From assembly GCA_037043015.1 (NCBI GenBank), contig CM073322.1, positions 23,712,364 to 23,776,363 of the forward strand: a stretch of DNA of 64,000 nucleotides, written 5' to 3'. Below the pieces are notes generated by a model that made no database searches, was not told the DNA's origin, and saw only the letters and a list, made by a program, of their open reading frames with translations. Below, one piece after another: positions 35,145 through 47,100 of the stretch; the first letter of the stretch is position 1; the number at the start of each line of letters is the position of its first letter. This DNA comes from Bryum argenteum. Taxonomy: Eukaryota; Streptophyta; Bryopsida; Bryales; Bryaceae. Made by a program: the position numbers and the translations under genes.

Positions 35145-35574
35145 GTCGATCGATCGCTAAGTTTGTTTAAATAATGTTTGTTTAACTTGTTGGATTCTAG
35201 ATGACTAATACAAGATTGCGCAGAAGCAATTTCCTAGAGCAACATCGGTCGAAGTATGAGTTGAGATTCCCTAGTATATCGATGGACTACCTCTTTGCTA
35301 ACACCGAAGGTGATCGCCGACAGTGTTGGGAGGGTATCGAGCAAAATCTAGCAATTGCAGAGATCCTGAGATATCCTTCCATTGGTTGGGCATTCGAACT
35401 CCCCCTTTGTACAGGTTTTCCGACTTGGGGTGTTGAGGAAGTTCCACACCTCGATGGAACATCGTCGAGAAGTACATAACGTTGGCCGTTTTGATGCAAA
35501 CCTGCTTCAGGTGATTACTTGAGAATTAGATCATACAAATGATTGAAAGGGTATGACATTTGTCTCTCGTTGAT
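35145..35574. other. Upstream region of the tRNA ligase gene
   Basis: No recognised gene. A 92-codon open frame (35201-35479, plus strand) shows no domain. The region may hold the promoter or a missing N-terminal exon of the tRNA ligase; no residues matching the family N-terminus were found. Confidence 0.35.
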
Positions 35575-35865
35575 TTTGTAATTTCTGGATTTCACATGAT
35601 TGGCTTACAATGGTAGAACATGCTTCATGTTTGAAGACCTAAAAACAAGAGTTGTTTTCACTAATATGCATGTCATTATTTCATCTTGAATGGGACTGCA
35701 ATTTTTACCACACAAACTAAATTTAATTTGGGACCCAAAATAAGTGATTTCATCCAAAATGGTCTTTGATTCTGAATGAAGAAATTTTGGTTCTTCAAAG
35801 TTGTTGGTTGTCATCCTAAATGTCATTTCTTGACATTTGAGGCACTTCGGGGTTGGTGTGTTGGG
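35575..35865 (-). mobile_element. Left-end fragment of the 975-bp element family
   Basis: On the minus strand this matches about 24349-24620: TGCAATTTNTACCACACAAACTA, ACTTATTTTGGGTCCCAAATT and a degenerate terminus near 35850-35865. The interior is cut off at about 35575. Confidence 0.6.
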
Positions 35866-36017
35866 CAAAGACAACATGAAACTAGCACATTGTATAGTGG
35901 CCTTGCAAAGGTAATGTATGGCAATTTAACACTTCACAAACATTTCAGGAGCCAATCATTTTAATATATCATTTTTGTGTTATATCAATTTTCACTTACA
36001 AAAGTATCAACCCTATT

Positions 36018-36246
36018 TGACCTCTTATTTCAATGTCCTTGGGTATCTTTAGCCAAAAACTCGTGACCTCTTATTTCAATGTCCTTGGGTATCTTTAGCC
36101 AAAAACTCATGACCTCTTATTTCAATGTCCTTGGGTATCTTTAGCCAAAAACTCATGACCTCTTTTCAATGTCCTTGGGTATCTTTAGCCAAAAACTCGT
36201 GACCTCTTATTTCAATGTCCTTGGGTATCTTTAGCCAAAAACTCGT
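36018..36246. repeat. Five tandem copies of a 46-bp subterminal segment
   Basis: Units begin at 36018, 36064, 36110, 36156 and 36200 (the fourth is 44 bp) with TGACCTCTTATTTCAATGTC. The unit CCTTGGGTATCTTTAGCCAAAAACTC corresponds to the right end of the 975-bp element (about 25285-25312), so the tandem expansion arose inside a transposon end. Confidence 0.85.
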
Positions 36247-36524
36247 GTTATGAAAAAAGTGACATAGATAAAACTATAGATAAGCTATTTAGATTTCAGC
36301 CATACAAAGTTGTAAGATACTTGTTGTAGATCATGTGGACCAAAACATGACTCATGGTACCTTATAGATTGCGAGATCATAACTCTGAAGTGCCCAAAAG
36401 AGGCTACAAAAACCACCATTTTTTACTTTGAAGTGAAAGTACTACCAACACAAAATTTGCAATGAAAAAAATCACCAACAAGAGAGTTGTTCATCTTCAT
36501 CTAAAATACTCTATTGTACCCACA

Positions 36525-36566
<42 letters not shown>

Positions 36567-36900
36567 AAAAAGAATATCATGCCTCAAATAGTAACATTGC
36601 AATGGTGAAAATTATTTTACGTTTTACAAAGGAAAAATAGTCCAAAAATAGACCCCTTGCACTCATATTCGTGCCTTTTCTTCAATAAAGCTTTGATTCA
36701 GTCAAGGTTTCTACTAGTAAAACTAGGCTATAATTTGAATCCATCCCAAAAAATAAAGTCAAAATCTAATGATGGATGAAAGTAATATAGCTTCTCAAAA
36801 ATCATCCATTTTTCCACTTTCGTCATGATGGAGACATCATTGCAAATCCAATATCAAAGTTATCCAAATCAAAAATCTTCCAACTAGAGAGTTGTTAGGA
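36018..36900 (-). mobile_element. Right two-thirds of a 975-bp family element
   Basis: On the minus strand this matches about 24640-25312 (GATCATGTGGACCAAAACATGACTCATGG, GATTGCGAGATCATAAC, CATTGCAAATCCA). It has expanded 46-bp repeats at its right end and an A run of about 36 bp at 36530-36565. The left third is missing beyond 36900. Confidence 0.65.
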
Positions 36901-37226
36901 TGCAAAGATGTTATGAACTTACAACAAGTGAGCTCACTTTGGCACGACGGGGAGTTGGATTGGAGAGACTCCAAAATGTTGTGAGCCCTAGCGTAAGCAT
37001 TGGGGTAAGAAATTGTGGCATTGTTGTTCAAGCGGTATTGGTGAGAGTTTTAGCAAGCCACACTCTTGATGCTCCAAGGGTGGATTCTCACTAGAACCGG
37101 GGCAATTGGAGGCCAATCCATCCCATGTGGCATGTGCATGGATCCTTGGGGTTATAAATAGTAAAATGCCTCAAGTACATTTATTGTCCTGACATAGCCT
37201 CCAAGAAGAAAAAAGGAATTCACTAA

Positions 37227-37478
37227 GTGTCGTTTTACACTATGAACCACGACAATCTAAAATATGTGATTGGAGAGTAAAGTGCTCTTGGTCCCATTTG
37301 ACTTTGTACTACCTTGAAAAAAGGAGAATGACCACCAACTTTGAGGTGAAAATATTCTTGGCTCCACCTCTTGGTGTAAACCTAGAGGGGCTGACCTTTA
37401 CCTCCTCAACCAATGAGAGAGCTCTATTCCATTGCCCAAGCCCCTAAAAATGGCCTTAACTCCAAGTGTAAACCCCCC
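37227..37478. mobile_element. 252-bp MITE related to the 55.9-kb element
   Basis: Left end GTGTCGTTTTACACTATGAACC resembles the terminus of the element at 55911-56650. The inner phrase CCTTGAAAAAAGGAGAATGACCACC is the reverse complement of 56530-56555. TAA flanks both sides (37224-37226 and 37479-37481). The right terminus is degenerate. Confidence 0.55.
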
Positions 37479-37835
37479 TAAGCATTATCACTTGTTCCTT
37501 CAAGTCGCCACGTAGGTCCCAATACTAAGCCAATAAGCCTCTCGCCACATGGCAACTACAACAAAGGTGTCACCTAGCCTTCTTCGCTTCCATTCCTCGG
37601 TGGCTCTCGCTGACCTTCATGTTCTCCATTTGCTTGATCGCCAATCTACCTGCCGCCATGCTTCTGTAGTTTCCGTCTCTCGTCAGCTAAAATAAACTCT
37701 GGGGACCTTTCTAAATACTAAATCTGCTTCTTTATCACTACTACAGTGGCTTCTTTGCCATTCAGGACGTGCATTTTGATCGATTAGGTCTCCCGGGGTT
37801 CGCACCAGTCCGAACGCTCACAGTTATTTGCAGTC
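37479..37835. promoter_or_regulatory. Probable GrpE promoter and leader
   Basis: The 350 bp between the MITE and the GrpE start codon hold no other gene, so they likely contain the core promoter and 5' UTR. No TATA box is obvious. Telo-box-like TTAAACCCTAAACC lies in intron 1 (about 38043-38056). Confidence 0.35.
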
Positions 37836-39967
37836 ATGAGTAACATGAAGCACGCGCGCTTGCTTTTGAAAGCGTTTCAGAAAGCGCCGCAGATACGCAG
37901 TTTTCGTGCGCCACCTTCGTCAGTCCCGAGTAATGGAAAAACTGTACTTCTCAGGAGATTGAACGACACCGAATCCTTTTCTCCTTTCTCCAAGGTTCGC
38001 CTTCCATTTACTGGTGCATCTTTTTTTTAGTCGTAAATTTTCCTTAAACCCTAAACCTTGGTGCAAGTCATTATCATCCTTGATGGCCTCTCACGAGAAT
38101 AGGGAACGCTGAAGTTATTTGGTAGTAATTCGTCTTCGTGGTGCATTGGACTCTTCGATTTGAACCTTAAAATTTGATCATGAACCCTAAAATGGTTTTA
38201 GAATTATGAGAATGGAGCATTGACTCCGGGATTCTTCCTTCTACCACATAGATTTGAGAGAATGGTGTAGTTTTTACATGGCCTACATTTGGTTATGGTT
38301 ACCAAGTGTTCAAGGCGTATAATTTTGGTGTGATATTCACGCAGAGGTGGACAGCCGCTACGCTTCATCATGGAGTGCCTCAAGTATCGTCTGCCTCGCA
38401 CTTCCATACTTCTTCCATTTTGTCTTCCGCCGTCTCATCCGACATTCCAGATGTTTCAGGTAAACTAGGTTACATCTTTGTATGCTCACTGGTTGTTCTG
38501 TTGTTTTGATGCCACAGACGCTTCCAACTGCGATTTCAATATAGGATACCGTGGTTATAATTGAACAGCTTGTGTTTTCCCCATGAAGCCTCTGAATTAT
38601 ATCATGTCCTTCCACTGTATATCATTTTCTAGGAATTCACATAGGGTATAGAGTGCTTATGAAATTATTTGGTGCTTTAGGTAAGAGGGACACTTCAGAG
38701 ACCTCTGCAACAGAAAGCAGCGCAACAGCAGCATCTGAGGATACCGCTGAACCTGTCCATCGTGTGGACACTCCCTCCGACGAGAAGGGCGGTGATTTAG
38801 CAGAGCTGCTAGCGGAAAGAGACGCTCAGTTGGAAGAGAGAGACAAAGTCATAAAGGAATTGCAGGAAAAGGTGCTTAGAAGTTACGCTGAAGTTGAAAA
38901 TATCTTAGCGAGGTCTCAGCGGGAAGCAGAGTCTACTCGCAAATTTGCCTTGCAGGTATGTGAAGTGCCTCTGTCGATGTCGATTTGTTTCTTTTTGTCA
39001 TATTGGATCTTTTCTTACTGGGAGCATTTCAGTTTGCAATACACTCCATCTCGCTTTTTAGCAGATGAACATACACTCTCTATTCGGGACGGTGACTCAT
39101 GTGGTCAATATACATGTATTACTGCTGCTTGAGTTATTAATTATCAATCGTTCGGATGCAGGGTTTCGCTAAGAGTTTACTAGACGTTGCTGATAACCTT
39201 GGGCGAGCCACTGGGGCGGTTCCTCAAAGTTTCCGCCAATCAGATGCGGCTTCGGAAGGTTCGAGCGAGGCAGCCAAGCATTTGAGATCATTATTGCAGG
39301 GTGTAGAGATGACGGAGAAGCAGCTTCAGCAGGTCTGTTGAAGCTGATGCTTTCGCTCGTGACTCTGCTATTATTTCTTGCATTGTCTTGAATTTGAGCG
39401 GTGTAATTCATTCTTCGTGAGGTTCCGTTGTCAAATACTTGCGCCTTTCTATCAAGTACCCATAGAATCGTGAAAGACACTGATGTGTGTAGGTCGAAAT
39501 AGTATCTTTGTTGATGAGTATGTTAACGCAGGGCCTGACTTTCTAGTTGTGTGATGTAACCAGGTGTTTAGAAGGAATGGCTTAGAGAAGTTCGAATCCG
39601 AAGGAGAAGAGTTTGACCCCAACTTCCATTCTGCAATGTTTGAAATGGAAGATGAAAGCAAAACTCCCGGCACAGTAGCTGTTGTCACGAAGGTACTTAG
39701 AGGCTATGAGCATGGTCTCATGAGAGTATTTTCTTGATGAATGAAATGGAGAGAGTACCGTAGTCATGGTCTTGAAGTCCTCATGTTTGTGTACATACTG
39801 CATCTTCGGCATTGAGGTCTTTTAGTCTTAATTGTTCATATGCTGAATATTAAGTTTGCTTGTTGTTTGATAACGAGTTTTATTGTGAATGATGGCAGGT
39901 GGGTTACAAGCTTCATGATCGCGTGATTCGGCCTGCTGAAGTGGGCGTTGTCAAAGCCAAGGAGTGA
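37836..39967 (+). CDS. Mge1: Mitochondrial GrpE (Hsp70 nucleotide exchange factor)
   Basis: Six exons, 305 residues: 37836-37994, 38345-38459, 38681-38955, 39162-39332, 39564-39692, 39899-39967. GrpE releases ADP from organelle Hsp70 and so drives protein import and folding. Visible in order: an Arg/Ser-rich, acid-poor leader (about 1-60, mitochondrial presequence type), an acidic linker, a long heptad coiled coil (LAELLAERDAQLEERDKVI, about 109-150), the NILARSQRE dimer region, FAKSLLDVADNLGRA, and the C-terminal head with GYKLHDRVIRPAEVGVVK. All splice phases agree. Plastid GrpE is the alternative, but the leader fits mitochondria better. It lies on the opposite strand to its tRNA ligase and LACS neighbours. 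Confidence 0.9.
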
Positions 39968-40808
39968 AGGGTATCTTCATAAGGTGTGACTGAAATGTTA
40001 CTCTTAATGAAGTTAGCCTTTTCAACCACTTAATTCAGACAAGAGTATACATGGATCCTAAAGTAGTCTTCTGTGAGAAATCTAGAGTCCAATTATAGTT
40101 CCACTTCGAGGTTTTGTTACATTATCGAAGTACTGAGACAAATAATCGAAACAGGATATGGTTCGCAGTTTATGAACGACCTTGTGACTGAGTGTTCACG
40201 AAGGAGGTTGTGATTAGTAGAGACGAGTGCAATTTTGCACGTGCAGTTTAGGAATTGTTAAAATCAACGAGATTTTATGAAAACGAAAGAAATTCAGTAC
40301 TTCAATGCATCTGATCTTGTTGGGAGGCCTTTTCAGTATATGAGTTGTGTGTTTATTTATTATCTTGATATACTCATTCGATGCTGCTTGCGGTCACTTT
40401 TGTTGTTCTTTCTTCTTTGTTTTATGGAAGAGAAGGAGGACGATGAAGTGTGGAACACCTGCCCGACTTTTTGATATTTGCGAATTCTCAACTGGGAGAC
40501 AATCTGAGCTCACTCTGGTCGAGATCTTTCATGTACATGAATGCTGTAGTTGTTTAGATACTGCTCTGGTCATGATCATTGTGATTGCTGGTTTTCATCA
40601 TCTACCAGATTCAGTGTGTGTACAGTTTCTCAGGAAAGATGTCCTTGGGTCATATCATAGCAACCTTTTGAATTGTAGGAAAGCTGAATGCAAGAGGAGC
40701 AAACGAAAGCCTCACACTACCTAATTGGCATTGAGTGGTAAAATTTCTATCCTCCACTGGATGTTCTGATTGGCACGAAGTTTAAGTTCTGATTTGTACA
40801 CACAAGTT
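39968..40808. other. 3' flank of GrpE, no gene seen
   Basis: It contains the probable 3' UTR. An open frame at 40347-40724 has no recognisable domain and atypical composition. Confidence 0.35.
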
Positions 40809-41168
40809 CTAGATGTCGTAGTCTTCCATGTCTCGATCACGGAACGAAGTGATTCTGCGATGTCTAACTCCACAAAGTGTCGGCACTTTGAAGCCCTTGA
40901 ATTTCTTCGACAGCTTCTGCTTGAGCGTTGGCAGATCTTCTCTGGAAGTTGCAGATTGGCCAGCTGCTGCAGGTGAATTTCTGCCCAAATCGTAAACGTC
41001 CTTGCCAAACCTCTTGGACAGCCTCTCTCGAATTGCTTCGATGTCTACATGGTCCTTCTCAATATCAACAGACTTGACCTTTTTCACAATGATAAAGAAG
41101 ATCATTCTCGGTGGGGAGCTCAAATCTGCTCTCGGTATCGAACTCCACACTTTTGTTATCCAGGCCTA
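40809..41168 (-). CDS. Unknown small protein or exon
   Basis: An open frame reads back from TAG at 40809 past a GTG at 41150 to a splice-acceptor-like TTGTAG near 41168. It encodes a hydrophobic stretch (RMIFFIIVKKV) followed by a charged segment VDIEAIRERLSKRFGKDVYD and a Lys-rich KQKLSKKFKGFK. The composition looks protein-like rather than random, but I recognise no family and see no ATG, so it may be a terminal exon of a minus-strand gene starting further right (perhaps at 42594). Confidence 0.3.
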
Positions 41169-42345
41169 CAAGTAGAGATACGACGGAAGAGGTAGCTAAA
41201 TTGGCAGTTTATCTTTCTTCACCACGATTCCGCAGCTAGGTAGATCCAAAACAACCTAGATCGATTGCCGGATCTATTCTACTCTACTTGGAGCAAGCGT
41301 CTGTGCGTTGGTGCGGTGCTTCCTCGTACTTGTGTGCACAGAATGTAACCCGGTGGAGATGAAGTTGTGATGCTGGTTGGAGCTTCCGTTTTAGTTTAAG
41401 GAGGAGGAGAAGCTCCGGGCATCTTCGGGTTGGACCTACGCATTCGGATGGACCACTCGACTTTACCTGTCCGCTTGTTTCGTGGTGCCGGCTTTGCTGT
41501 GATGATGTCGACCCATCCAACCTCTCATGGTTGCACGGTTTGTACAGTTGAGACCTGTTCGCAATTCTCTGTGCTTTACAGGCCATAGAATGCTCATGCG
41601 TGATCGGTGAGTGAGAAAGTTGATCGGTTGGGGGATTAGTGTGGCCCTCGTCATGGGAAGCAGAGTTTCATACAGATTTGCTGCCTGCCGGAATCAGATG
41701 ATTAGTGCGTATACTGGACTGATTCCAGAAGTATCTCTTTGTTGCTGTTTCTTGTGTGCAGTAGAGGACGTCCCTTCGGCCGTTGTCCACACCTGACCAA
41801 CCCATGTGGCAGTACGTGGAGCCCGGTTCGTAGCGGTACGGAGGTACGTTTCTGTACTATTTCCATTATCGTACTATGAAGAATGGGACATGAACAAGGG
41901 ACACTTCGAAATAGACAACAATGATATGCGTTGTTTCGTACTAATTGGCTCTTTTACTAGGTAGCGGTAGGTGTTGCGAAAGTGACAATTGTGATCACCA
42001 GCATCGGACTGGTCAGGATCCGAGTTCCTCGATATGGATATCGTTTAACCATTTTTGTTTCTGTCACTGTTTTTGTAATATAGCCAAATTGTACAATATG
42101 ACATTTTGTGCACATCATGTTACCCGACCCCCACCTGCTCCAGCACTTCCAGGGCCAGTAGGTAGATTCATAATGAAATACGCTGTAGCGAGCTTTGCTA
42201 TTCCGAAACGTGTGAAATTGAAGTTTCGTTTGCATTAAGACTTTCCTGCTGCAAGGGTCATTTCGGAAAAGCAGTGGCTTGTAGGGATTTGCAGCTGGCT
42301 TTTGAAATGGACTTGGCAGCAGGGAAAAACATCATGATGAGAATA
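41169..42345. other. No gene recognised
   Basis: Several short open frames on both strands, none with a domain. If the two unknown ORFs on either side are exons of one gene, this would be intron and middle exons. Confidence 0.3.
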
Positions 42346-42594
42346 TCAGGGCTGCCCACGTTCTACTATGTGCACTTTGTCGTCTTGATGTCTAGCTGCC
42401 CATTTATGAAGCGTTTTTCTGAGCTCCGTAACCGCCTCTCGAACACCTCTTAAAGCTCCTTTGACTGCGACACGCTTGTTACTGGGAAATGATTCTACTG
42501 TAGTCATGTCAGCTCTGCTTTCCTCCTGTCTGGATGTTTGGAATAAAGTGCAGTGAGAGTCACGTACACAATCCGCAAAGTTTCCCCTCTCCAT
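42346..42594 (-). CDS. Unknown small protein or first exon
   Basis: 82 codons from ATG 42592-42594. The segment KRVAVKGALRGVREAVTELRKTLHKW is amphipathic and protein-like. A donor-like GTGGGC after IVER could splice it towards lower coordinates. No family is recognised; it may be chance. Confidence 0.25.
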   Translation of the reverse strand: MERGNFADCVRDSHCTLFQTSRQEESRADMTTVESFPSNKRVAVKGALRGVREAVTELRKTLHKWAARHQDDKVHIVERGQP

Positions 42595-44196
42595 GTTGAT
42601 AAACTTCTCATGGTCAACCTTTTCGAATGATCAGTGAATCGTTTATGGTCTCTGAATCAGAGTCTCCTAAGTATCTGAACGAATGTCAAGCATCGTTGGG
42701 TTCATTCTAGTTGTCGTATCAATCAAGACGATGTTAATTATTCTCAGTCTATTCTCTTTTAATTGATGCGGAGTTGTTATGTTGAAAGGTATGGTAGTCT
42801 TAGTAAAGGAAGTTCGTTAAGCATGATCCATTTTTAATCGTCATCTTGAGAGGAAGTCAGATTTTTATGCATCAGGCTGTCAAGTTATGTCCAGATCTTA
42901 GACAATGGGTGGAATCACATTCTTTTTGGTATAAGAACTAAGATTGAAGAATGATTCAGAGAATGGGCAATGACTAATATTCTTTGGTGTGTTCGAAAGG
43001 ACAAGGATAACAAAAGTGACAACTGTGTAATTGCTTCAATAAAAAGGCTAATGACAATGATATGTGAGATAGATGTCCTACGGAATCGTGGAAAAGGTGG
43101 TCCAACATTGGACACAAAATGTTTGACCAAGACGTATTGTGAGCTGCAATAATGGATTCAACAAGGTGGTCGTTCTATGCACAAAGAACTTTTTGTAGAG
43201 TCATGGTTCGCACCAGGGCAAGGATATACAAAATCTAGTACGATGTTAGATGACAAAGAACCTGGTTTCGATGTGTATTGAAAACTCTATCTCTGTCCGG
43301 CACGTCCCCATTGTTTTAACTTTTCTGTTAGAAAATTGCCGAGTTCAGCTTCACACTGCCACTTTTTCTAGCTAATGTAAACCTCAATCTTCTCAATAAT
43401 TGAAACATATTGTTTCAAAGACTAATGATTGAGAACAGCTCTGTGTAATATGATTAGAAATTATTCTAGTAGAAAATACAGGATCTATTGGGCAAAGAAT
43501 CTCAGTCTTCCGATTGAATTTTGACTGTCCACATCCAACGTGGATGCTCAGGCTAAATGTGGAAATTGATACTCTGATACTCATTTTCTTTTCATGAAGT
43601 TTTTTCTTTTTGCTTGTTCTTCAGATCTTGAATCATTCTGAAGGGATCAGTTCATGAGCTTTACACTGCAAAGTCAATGACTGTGGACTCGATTGAAGTT
43701 TTGTTAACATGCAGGCAAAAATACAGATCTTCCACAATGATGCATTCTTTGCCACACTGAAAAGAATCTTAATGAAATTGTTGTGAATATTCTTGTACGA
43801 TAATGGCAGTAGTGTAGTCAACAATTCAAAGTGACGGCTTTGGGTGTAGAAACTTCATCCCAGTTAGTTATTTCGTTCTTGGGAGCCAAGGCTTGAACCG
43901 GGATCGAACATGTTATTGTTTTTCAACATGGAAGAGAACCAAGTGAGCTTGAAGACCTTCCAATCATATTCTCAAATCGACTCATGTCATCGGTAAGCTT
44001 TCAGTCGAAATACAATTGCAATTGGAGACTTGGTACTGGAAGTATAACGGCAGGTCACGGAGTTGATGATTAAGGAAGAAGATGCTTCCAACAACATAAC
44101 AGGTCCTAGTGTAACATCCTAAGTGAGTCTATACAATACCTTATTGCTGAAGGCTGCTATATACTTACCAATAATGGAAGATCAAGTACAGAATAT
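42595..44196. other. Spacer before the LACS 3' end
   Basis: No gene, RNA or repeat recognised. The last few hundred bases on the right probably include the LACS 3' UTR. Confidence 0.35.
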
Positions 44197-47100
44197 TTAC
44201 AAGCTGGATCGCAGTGGCAATTGGGATTTCTCCATTCCCGCAATCTCACCATACATCTCAGCAATTTCCTTTGCAAATCGAGCCTTGGCTTGTGGTCTCT
44301 TTAACTGCACCCAGAACCCAAGACACATTAAGCTCAATTTCAAGAAGCACACACATCCTGAAAAAAACTGAAACTGCAATAGAATGTAAAAAAACAACTG
44401 CCATGATACTAAATTGAAAGATAAACAGAACCTACCTTGAGCGTGGGTGTGAGTAAATCATTCTCGATTGAGAAAGGCTCAGGGGTCAATGTCACGCATT
44501 TGGCGAACTCAAATCCTCGTAACTGCAAAAAGGAAACTGATTTATTATAGCCCAAGACGCATATAACATGTGCCTTTTTTTTCTTTGATTATCAGTGCAG
44601 GCTAGTGTAAAAATGAGAATAAGACCAGACCTGTGCTTCACGACCAACAGCATTCATATCCGCAAGCACAGCAGCTCGCACAACAGGATCAGCACAGAGC
44701 TCCTTCAAATTGTCTGCATGCTGCTTCCACCAAAAGCAACAAATCTCTCAGTAATAACATGCTAGTCTGCACTACCAATTTGCAATATTCCACATCCAGT
44801 ATGCAAATATGGATGTGCATACTGGATAATTAGTGATGAGGTCAAGCAACTTACCTTGATGCCCCTCGATTTCGCCCAAACAGGTAGAGTCTCTGGATCG
44901 ATAACAGCAACTGCAACAAGATTGGCGTTGAAACTATCGCCTGTGACATCCACCACCAACTTGAATAATGATATTACAGAGTACAAAGAGCTGTGGACTC
45001 AGGAATATGATGAAGCGCCAGACACTAAAGAAACTTTCAGGTCTGATTTGTATGAAGATTTTCTACAACGATTGTCATATGTTTCAAGAAGGTAACATCA
45101 CGTATAAGTCTCACCGTAAATGAAACATTGCGCGATGAACCGACTGCGTAAATAGACGTTCTCTATCTTCTCAGGTGCAATGTATTCTCCTTGAGCCAAC
45201 TTGAAAATGTTCTTCTTCCTGCAGTTGGTGATAAACAGTTCCACCCGAACGATTAAAAGACTGATCGCATCTAGTATAAGAATCATGTTACGATGGCGAT
45301 TTGATTCATGTAAAAGAATTATTTATTATTAGCAAACTCGTGTAAGTGTGACAGGCCAAATTCAACTGTATGGATTGGCTAATGAATGAGATTGGCTACT
45401 GTCATTTATGATAGTACACGACCCCCACAATAACATTGCTTAAGCAAGTCAGACACAGTGATAAAACACAATCCTACACAATGATTGAAAATGCTTACCA
45501 ACGAGGAAAAATCGCACTTCGAAAAAGAGAAATACATTCAAGTACTCTTCAATCTAAGGAATGCAGAATGATGAAATACATTAAGCATCGAACAAAATAC
45601 TTTTCAGAGAAAGAGATGCTAGATGAGAGTACCTGTCAATGATTTTAAGGCGACCACCGGGCAACCAAGATCCAATATCGCCAGTATGCAACCATCCTTC
45701 CTCATCAAAAATCTCCCGTCTGTAATGAAATAAGAAAAGCTTCAGTTAAGCCATAGACCTTGATTCTAGACACATGTAACTCTTATTTCCTTGCGTTCAC
45801 TACAGCATAAATGATGTTTCGCATAATTACCAAAATTCTCCGCTCAACCGAAGCCTCAACCTTAAAGTGTTCCTCTGATAAAGAGAGAGTATACTATCTA
45901 GAGACTGAAGGGAACGCACTGCAGAATCGTCTTTCAAGGAGCGATACCCATCTTAACAAGGATTTACATCAAATCTGGGAAGAGAACATGATTGCTTACG
46001 TTTGAACTTCGTCTTTAAAGTATCCTTGGAATAATGTGGGCCCTCGAACACAAATTTCTCCACGTGGAAAAGGCTTGTCATCGTTTGTGTAGTTCATCTC
46101 CGGAACGTCAGCAAGTTTCACCTCTGATACAGGAGGGCACAGATTTCAGTAAACCTTAACTCCAAGAATGACCGAAATGCAACTGATCATTCCACAGTGA
46201 TACCTCAGACACAAAACTCTGCATGCAAGTCCTAGTCAAAATTGCCAACAAGAATAATGAGGCCCAAGTTGGGAGAACCCGTGCGAGAAGGATCTTTGAA
46301 GCACTCACCACAAGATGGGCTTGGTGCTCCAACATGTCCAGACGTGTTGTCGCCAGGTAGAGTGCCAGAAATTAGACAGGACGTTTCCGTCATGCCGTAG
46401 CCTTCTGAGACGTAACCACCAAAGCATCTGCACCAACGGAACCCATATTGGCATCACAAATCTGAAGTAGCTTCTGTTCAAAAGCATAGATTCATCATTT
46501 GTCATGGGGAGGTTACCCTCCGATTCGAGTGATCATACAGAGGCCTCTTCGTGTACCAGCAAATCAATTTACCTCTTCACTGTATATCTCGCAAGAACCA
46601 CTATAACCTCTATTTTACTAAGAACGTTGAGAACGGCAATGATAAGTCGAACTTCCAGGAATGTACTTACATTCTTAGGAAGTCTAGGACATCTGGGGAT
46701 ATTGGCGACGCGCCGGAAACTATGACTCGAACACGTCCCCCAAGCGCTGCCTTTATTTTGTTGAAGACCAACCGATCCCATACACGCGAAGGAGTTTTTC
46801 CTGTATGGCGGCAGAAACATTATATCACACAATATTTAAATACCAACACTGTGAATTGACGGATACAGTACATGTCATCAGATTATTTAAGAATGTACAT
46901 TATTGATGAAAACTTCATCATTACTCTTGTTATACACGAATGTGCAGCATATACTTTTTCATGGCATTAAGAACCCTCCAAGAGGCCATAATATATGCCG
47001 TGTAGTTTAAATACTCACCGTTCTCTACTGCTTGTTTCTTTGCATTGTACGCGACATTGAATAGCTTCTCACGAAGGCCACCTGAGGCCCGCACTGTTCC

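Noticed and set aside
35201-35499. N-terminal exon of the tRNA ligase or a separate gene
   Set aside because: Frames on both strands show no match to the family N-terminus and no domain, so I left it uncalled.
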